DNA from: Artemia franciscana
Lineage: Eukaryota; Arthropoda; Branchiopoda; Anostraca; Artemiidae
Assembly (NCBI RefSeq): GCF_032884065.1
Contig: NC_088881.1
Coordinates: 1,918,001 to 1,982,000, forward strand
Direction of reading: 5' to 3'
Length of the DNA stretch: 64,000 nucleotides
The translations under genes were made by a program, and so were the position numbers. The notes below the pieces were generated by a model. That model did no database searches, had not been told where the DNA came from, and saw only the letters and a program-made list of their open reading frames with translations. Below are positions 58,124 to 64,000 of the stretch, piece after piece (positions within the stretch are counted from its first letter, which is position 1; each line of letters opens with the position of its first letter).

Positions 58124-58385
58124 CACAGCTTAGATACCAATACAGTTATGAAAACTCCTATCTTGTCCATGAAAAGCTTTTGGTACAGAACTCTGAACTT
58201 GGCGCCTCCTCCAAGCCCGAGCTCCGACGCGTAGACGCATAAACAGCTTAGATACCAATACCAGTTTCCTGTTACCAATTAGATACCAATACCAGTTTCC
58301 TGTCTCCAGCCGCTAGCATCGCTACCGCGCACTGTGTCCCAAAAATAAATCGAGTTTTCATAACTGTATTGGTATCTAAGCTGTG
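58124..58385. repeat. 33-bp perfect inverted repeat, 196-bp spacer
   Basis: Arms 58124-58156 and 58353-58385 (CACAGCTTAGATACCAATAC...) are perfect complements. Inside the spacer TTAGATACCAATACCAG is repeated directly (about 58247 and 58279). Could be a small fold-back or MITE-like element. Confidence 0.8.
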
Positions 58386-58612
58386 GCCTGACTGGCCGTT
58401 TCTCACACCATCTTGGGAAATCAGAACCATGAATCGAGATGGCGTGTAACAACCTTGAAACAACATGGTTGTTGGTCTATGAGGATAAGGCAGAGATGCA
58501 TAGAATTATGGTACTGAGTAATCTTCTTCTACTTTCTGGAAATCATTGGCTAGTCTTATAAATCCGCGAGACAGAGTATAGCGATCTAGGTTAGGTTATG
58601 TTGAATATATGT

Positions 58613-58771
58613 GCAGTTCCATATTCAAATGCAGCCGCAGAAAGACAATTCCCGCTTTTATCAAACATCAAGACACAATTCAGAAAAAGACCTCTAATTT
58701 CAATTATGCACTCTAAGCAATTGGTGACCAAGTTGGTAGAAAATCTACAGGATTGGACAATCCAAATATAG
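58613..58771 (+). pseudogene. hAT transposase dimerisation-domain fragment
   Basis: Plus-strand frame AVPYSNAAAERQFPLLSNIKTQFRKRP, then SKQLVTKLVENLQDWTIQI and a stop. SNAAxER.F...N.IKT..R.R is the C-terminal dimerisation motif of hAT transposases. The sequence differs from the element at 29-32 kb, so it is another lineage. No other transposase part or terminal repeat is seen nearby. Confidence 0.65.
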
Positions 58772-59710
58772 CTGCAAAAATTTTCTCGAAACAGCACAAA
58801 AACAAAACAATTACGGCCGTTGTTCAGAAATCACGTTCCAGTTAGAATTGGATGGCGATAAGCTTAAAAAAATTCATTAACGAAAGAATTCAAAATGCTC
58901 TTGATTTTGACAATTAGCATATCATCAAATGTTGATCTACTTTCTGAAGTAAGTCTGAATATTTTTATTTTTTTTTCAAACTTCTCCACATCCCTAGCTG
59001 AATAATTCCTGTTCCTTTTAAGTGTGATTTTAAAATAATTTTTAATAAAAACATTGACGTTACATCTGTTTGTAGATTTAGAAAACGATCTTAAAAGTAA
59101 AGAATATTTTGTGTTAATTTTGTTGATCTGTTGTCAAATGCTGGTCTTTTATCTGAAGTAAAGGTTTGGTTTGTTGGGATATATTATTTGAATGTCTGAT
59201 TATATGGTCCAAATAGCCACCATTCAAAGGGGGGGGGGGTTGGGGGGGGGTTGAGGTTTAGTCAAAATTGAGCCGAGGTTTTAGGTTTCCCCACTCAAAA
59301 GCAGTGTACTGCATTGAGCTTTTATTGCATAATGGGGAAAACCGCAAGGTTTTATGTGCTGAGATGCGCCTTTTCTTCCATGCTGGACAATATTGTCAAT
59401 ATCTTCAGTTTGAAAAGTATTTAAGCCATATAATCATTTAAAATATACGTCTTCCGAACCTTTATTCAATTATCTACAACTGAAGGCATTAAAAAATCAG
59501 ACTTGTGTTGACAAAAATTCTTTGCTAATAACACTATTGCACGATAAGGGAAACCATGGGTACTTGACTAAAAGCGAAAAATCGTTCAGTTTTATGCTTG
59601 GATTTGACTAAAATTGCTGTATTTTTTTATACTACTAAATTTTTGTTATCATAAATTCATGTGCAAATCGTGCATACCTTAATTCCGCATGAAAAATCGC
59701 AGTTTTTCGC
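58772..59710. other. no gene; G-rich tract
   Basis: AT-rich DNA with G11-TT-G9 at 59229-59250, which could form a G-quadruplex. Nothing else recognised. Confidence 0.5.
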
Positions 59711-60870
59711 ATCAAACAGTTCGTGCTAACGAAATGTAAGTAAGGAGAAACGGCTCAATAGTAACCGAAAGTATAACAAACGGAATTTTCATAAAAAAGA
59801 TACATCAAAAGAATCGGATTTTTATATTGATTTTGAGTATCTAAGTTTCATCTAATTTAGTCCTACCCATCAAAAGTGACGAGCCTAAGAAAATTTGCCT
59901 TGTTTTGAAAAAAAGTCATAGAATTCAGATTCATCAGAGAACCCCGACTGTTTCAAGCTCCTATCTGTAAAAATGCAGAATTTTATATTTTTTGCCAGAA
60001 GAAAGATTACGGATGTGTGTTTATTTCTTTTCTTTCCAGGGGTGATCATATCGACCCAGTGGTCCTAGAATGTAGCGAGAGGGCTAATTCGAGTGAAAAT
60101 TAAAAGTTCCACTGACCTTTTTAAGTGACCAAAAAAGTTGGAGGGCAACTAGGCCCCCTCACACGCTCATTTTTTCCCAAAGTCAACGGATCAAAACTTA
60201 AGATAGCCATTTTGTTCAACATAGTCGAAAAATCTAATAACTTTGTTTTCGAGGAAGACTTAATACCCCACAGTCCCCGGGGGAAGGGCTGAATTATTAA
60301 CTTTGCCCATTGTTTACATATAGTTTTGGTTATTGGGAAGAATAGACATTTTCAAAGGGGATTTTTTTCTGATGGGAGGGGGGTCAGGCGGAGAGAATTA
60401 CGTGGAAGGATCTTTCCATGGACAAATATTTCATAGGGGAAGGGGAATTTTCATAAAGGGAGTGCTGGATTTCTCAGCATTGTTTAAAAAACAATCAGAA
60501 ATTGAATTAAAAAAAAGAAATAAGTTTATTCAGCTGAATTTAAAGAGCAACATTAAAGCTTAAAACGAACAGAAATTATTACGTATATGAAGGGAAACGC
60601 CCTCTCGTCAGTAAGTTGCTCTTGACGCTGAAGTATTTTTAGCAACTTCAAAAGAGCTATTTATTCTAATTATACAACTTTTGGGATTCGGGGGGCGTTC
60701 TAAAAGAATTGGGATGGAGCAAAATTTGAATTTTAGCATAAAGAGCGAGGTCTTTTACGAGGGGGTGAATGCCCCTCATATTACGTATTTGAGGAAGTTT
60801 CTTCCCCTCGTCAGCATCTCGCTCTTTACGCTAATGTTTGACTTTTTGTTCCAATTATTTAAGAATGACT
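59711..60870 (-). repeat. modular hairpin-ended repeat, copy H
   Basis: Starts with the hairpin end (CAAACAGTTCGTGCTAACGAAATG, arms mutated) and runs through the conserved 3' segment and middle, then a fold-back module with GAGCGAGGTCTTTTACGAGG. More diverged than copies A to C. Confidence 0.8.
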
Positions 60871-60871
60871 C

Positions 60872-61164
60872 CTGAGAAAATTTGCCTTATTTTCGAAAAA
60901 AAGGGGAAACACCCCATGAAAGTCATAGAACCTTAATGGAAATCAAACAATCTGATTTAGCGTATCAGAGAACCCAACTGTAGAGGTTTCAGGCTCCCAT
61001 CTGCAAAAATGTGGAATTTTGTATTTTTTGTCAGAAGAAAGATCATGGATGTGGGTTTATTTATAACTTTAAACTTAGCGACACTAAAACTAAAAACGAA
61101 CAGAAATTATTCCGTCTATGGAAGGGGATGTCCCCTCCTCAATGCCTCGCTCTTTAAAGAGCAT
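60872..61164 (-). repeat. modular repeat, copy I (fragments)
   Basis: 60872-61065 repeats the internal segment (GAGAAAATTTGCCTTATTTTCG to AAGATCATGGATG), then jumps to a fold-back module (ACACTAAAACTAAAAACG...CTCGCTCTTTAAAGAGC). A joined piece without its own hairpin end. Confidence 0.7.
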
Positions 61165-62421
61165 TAAATAAAAAAAAACAAGTTTTTTTTAAACGAAAGT
61201 AAGGAGCAACATCAAAACTTAAAACGAACAGAAATTACTCCATATATGAAAGGGGCTTTTCCTCCTCAACGCCTCGCTCTTTACGCTAAAGTTTGACTCT
61301 TTCTCATAACTCTATTTTTAAAACAGTAAGAAACTTTAGCGTAAAGAGCGGGGCGTTGAGGAGGAAAAGTCCCTTTCATATACGGAGTAATCTCTGTTCG
61401 TTTTAAGTTTTAATGTTGCTCCTTACTTTCGTTTAAAAAAACTTGTTTTTTTTTTTTAATTTCTAAACGTTTTTGAATTAATGCATCTCTCCGCAAATAA
61501 GTAATTAAAACGAAATTTGCATAATAATTAAATACAATTAATCAGAAGATTTTGAGAAAAAAGGAGCGAGGGAGGAGGCCTAGTTGCCCTCCAATTATTT
61601 GATTACTTAAAAAAGCAACAAGAACTTTTAATTTTTTCCAAACGTTTTCACGTTTTACAAACGTTACATTGCGTGTATGAGGGGGTTCAACCCTCGTCGA
61701 TACCTCGCTCTTTACCCTAAAGTTTAAATTTTGTCCAAATTCCTTAAGAATGACCTCTGAATCACAAAGGTCGTAGAATAAATAGTTCAAATGCTTTAAA
61801 TACTTGATACTATGATAATGATTAATGCTTGAAATACTTTAGCGTAAAGAGTGAGGTATAACGAGGAGATAAACCCCTCATATGCGTAATAATTTTTGTT
61901 CGTTTTAAGTTTTAATGCTGCTCCTTACTTTCAGTAGAAAAAACTTTTCATATTTATTTTTCCATTGTTTTTTTCAAATAATGCTAGAAAACCCTGGGTC
62001 CCCTTCATTGAAATTCTCTTCCCCCATGACAAGTTTCTCCATGAAAATATCCTCCAATGTACCCCCCCCCAAATCTCTCCCTTAAACAAAAAAATTCCCA
62101 TGAAAACGTCTGTACACTCCCCAATAACCATTACTATATGTAAACACAGGTCAAAGTTTGTAACTTGCAGCCCCTCCCACGGGGACTGCGAGGGGGTAAG
62201 TCGTCCCTAAAGACATAGTTATTAGGTTTTTCGACTATGGTTAATAAAATGGCTATCTCAAAATTTTGATCCGGTGACTTTTGGGAAAAAACGAGCGTGG
62301 GGGGGCCTAGGTGCCCTCCAATTTTTTAGTCATTTAAAAAGGGCACTAGAACTTTTAATTTCAGTTAAAATGAGCCCTCTCGCGACATTCTAGGACCACT
62401 CAGTCGATACGATCACGACTG

Positions 62422-62472
<51 letters not shown>

Positions 62473-62840
62473 AAATAAACACGCATCCGTGATCTGTCTT
62501 TTGGCAAAAAATGCGAAATTCCACATTTTTGTAGATAGGAGCTTAAAACTTCTACAATAAGGTTCTCTGATACGCAGAATCTGATGGTATGATTTTCGTT
62601 AAGATTGTATGACTTTTAGGGGGTGTTTTCCCCTATTTTCTGAAATGAGGCAAATTTTCTCAGGCTCGTAACTTTTGATGGGTATAACTGATCTTGATGA
62701 AACTTATATATTTAAAATCAACATTACAATGCAATTCTTTTGATGTAACTATTGGTATCAAAATTCCATTTTTTAGAGTTTCGGTTACTATTGAGCCAGG
62801 TCGCTCCTTACTACAGTTCGTTACCACGAACTGTTTGATA
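61165..62840 (+). repeat. modular hairpin-ended repeat, copy J (near full length)
   Basis: Shows every module: large fold-back (arms about 61165-61285 and 61328-61460), second fold-back (about 61675-61890), C-rich middle, poly-A tract (62422-62471) in the place of the CAAA stretch of copy A, conserved 3' segment and the intact end hairpin (ACAGTTCGT-TACC-ACGAACTGT) followed by TTTGAT. Best template for a consensus. Confidence 0.85.
62422..62471. repeat. poly-A tract, about 50 A
   Basis: Internal to repeat copy J, where other copies have shorter A/T-rich runs after CGATGACCCCTGG-like sequence. Length may be unreliable in assembly. Confidence 0.9.
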
Positions 62841-63270
62841 ATATACGCAATAATTTCTGTTCGTTTTAAGTTTTAATGTTACTCCTTGCTTTCAGTTGAA
62901 AATACTTTTTTATTTAATTTCTGATTGTTTTTTAATAATGCCAAGAAATCTGGCTTAACCTCCACGGAAAAAAAATCCCTTTTCCGCGGAAATATCGTTT
63001 GAACGATGCAATCCTGGTGAAATTTACCTTGGACGATAACCTTTAACTTTAACTCTACAAGTAAAATTGAATCGGCAAAGAGAAAGCAAGACATATACAA
63101 AAATTTATAGGAATTCTGGCAAATTCACGAAATGAAAAATTTCCCCTGAAAAGTTCACCCCCCAAGAAACTTTCCTCCCAATGGAAAAGTCTCCATGGAA
63201 ATTCTCCAGAGCAGAAAATCTGCCCGCACCGCTCCTTGCTTAGCCTACCGTTAGTTACCGCGAACTGTTT
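62841..63270 (+). repeat. modular repeat, diverged partial copy
   Basis: Begins with ATTTCTGTTCGTTTTAAG...CTTGCTTTCAGTTGAAAA and ends in a diverged hairpin (CGTTAGTTACCGCGAACTGTTT). Its middle differs from copies A and J. Confidence 0.65.
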
Positions 63271-64000
63271 GAAAGTAAGGAGCAATATTAAACCATAAAA
63301 CGAACAAAAATGATTTCGGATACTGGGGGGCGGGGGGGCTGTACCCTCATCAATTTGTGACTTTTTAGTATTTTAAGAAAGTTTCTTGTTGCAACTAAAC
63401 GGAAATTGTGTTTCAGGAGTCGTTCTTAAAGAATTGAGAAAAAAGCCAACTTTAGCATAAAGGGCGAGGGTTCAAGGACTTATATATGGGACTAATTCTG
63501 CTATATCAAATTTTACTGTTGCTCCTTGCTTTCAGTTGAAAAAAAAAGTTTAATTTAGTTTCTGATTGCTTTTCAAATAATGCCGGGGAATGCACCTCTC
63601 TTTCGATGGAAACACCGACACAGAAAATCTCCTTCATGGAAATTTCTACCAAGTAAATCCCCCTCCTCCCAAATTACGTTCCCTCCAGACAACTCCATTC
63701 TCATTGAAGTCTCCCTGGAAAATTTCCTGTGAACAATTCCCCCTAGAATACTCATTGCTTTTATTTGAAAAAAAAATCAGGAATTTCTGATCATTCTTTA
63801 AATCACGTCTAAAATCATCCCCTTCCCCTCCTCCGAAAATTAGCCCTGGAAGTCAACGCTTCCCTAATAGAATTTTTCTCTGCAAAAAATACTTGTGGAG
63901 AGTTTCTCCCATGGAGGATCCCCCCAGGCAAAAATCCTCCCAAACTATTCCAGCCACGCAGACTATTTTCCCTGACAGTTACCTCAGAACATCTCCATAT
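63271..64000 (+). repeat. modular repeat, copy K (cut by window end)
   Basis: Starts immediately after the previous hairpin as GAAAGTAAGGAGCAATATTAAA, then a diverged fold-back (to about 63545) and a C-rich middle. The join CTGTTTGAAAGTAAGGAGC shows two copies head to tail with no spacer. Confidence 0.7.

Overview
This is an AT-rich animal genome window, not a bacterial one. It has spliced exons with canonical GT/AG sites, non-LTR retrotransposon (LINE) and hAT transposon remnants, satellites and microsatellites. There is no operon, tRNA, rRNA or CRISPR signal. The C2H2 zinc-finger gene style, several LINE lineages and the dense non-coding repeats fit an arthropod. A crustacean such as Artemia is my guess, from general memory of similar repeats only, and I hold it weakly.

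The best-supported host gene is a zinc-finger transcription factor on the minus strand between 53022 and 41797. It can be assembled by eye from three exons (52980-53022, 51143-51304, 41797-42989). Both introns are phase 1 and the joined frame gives 465 residues with 12 contiguous C2H2 fingers. Its 8.15-kb second intron holds at least four LINE pieces, all antisense to the gene. Weaker host-exon candidates are a minus-strand exon pair at 7783-8346, a possible mitochondrial-targeting first exon at 19048-19322 and a MATH-like exon at 35846-36049.

Layout. 0.2-2 kb: copy A of a modular non-coding repeat that ends in a short hairpin. 2.1-2.9 kb: degenerate tandem repeat. 2.9-5.6 kb: frameshifted LINE (minus). 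7.8-8.4 kb: candidate exons. 8.7-15 kb: three consecutive tandem arrays (72-bp, 112-bp and about 287-bp units). 15-17.7 kb: LINE remnant, inverted copy B of the modular repeat, RTE tail. 17.7-29 kb: mostly single-copy DNA with a CR1-like fragment and a fold-back cluster. 29.0-32.3 kb: decayed hAT element with unusually long (about 420-440 bp) inverted repeats. 33-41.4 kb: modular-repeat copies C, D and E with LINE remnants. 41.8-53 kb: the zinc-finger gene. 53.6-55 kb: copies F and G with long (TA)n tracts. 55.7-59.7 kb: simple and tandem repeats plus a hAT fragment. 59.7-64 kb: a pile-up of modular-repeat copies H to K.

Most of the window is repeat-derived. The genes do not form a pathway. 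The main biology here is transposable-element accumulation around and inside a transcription-factor gene, and a repeat family whose mode of movement is not evident.
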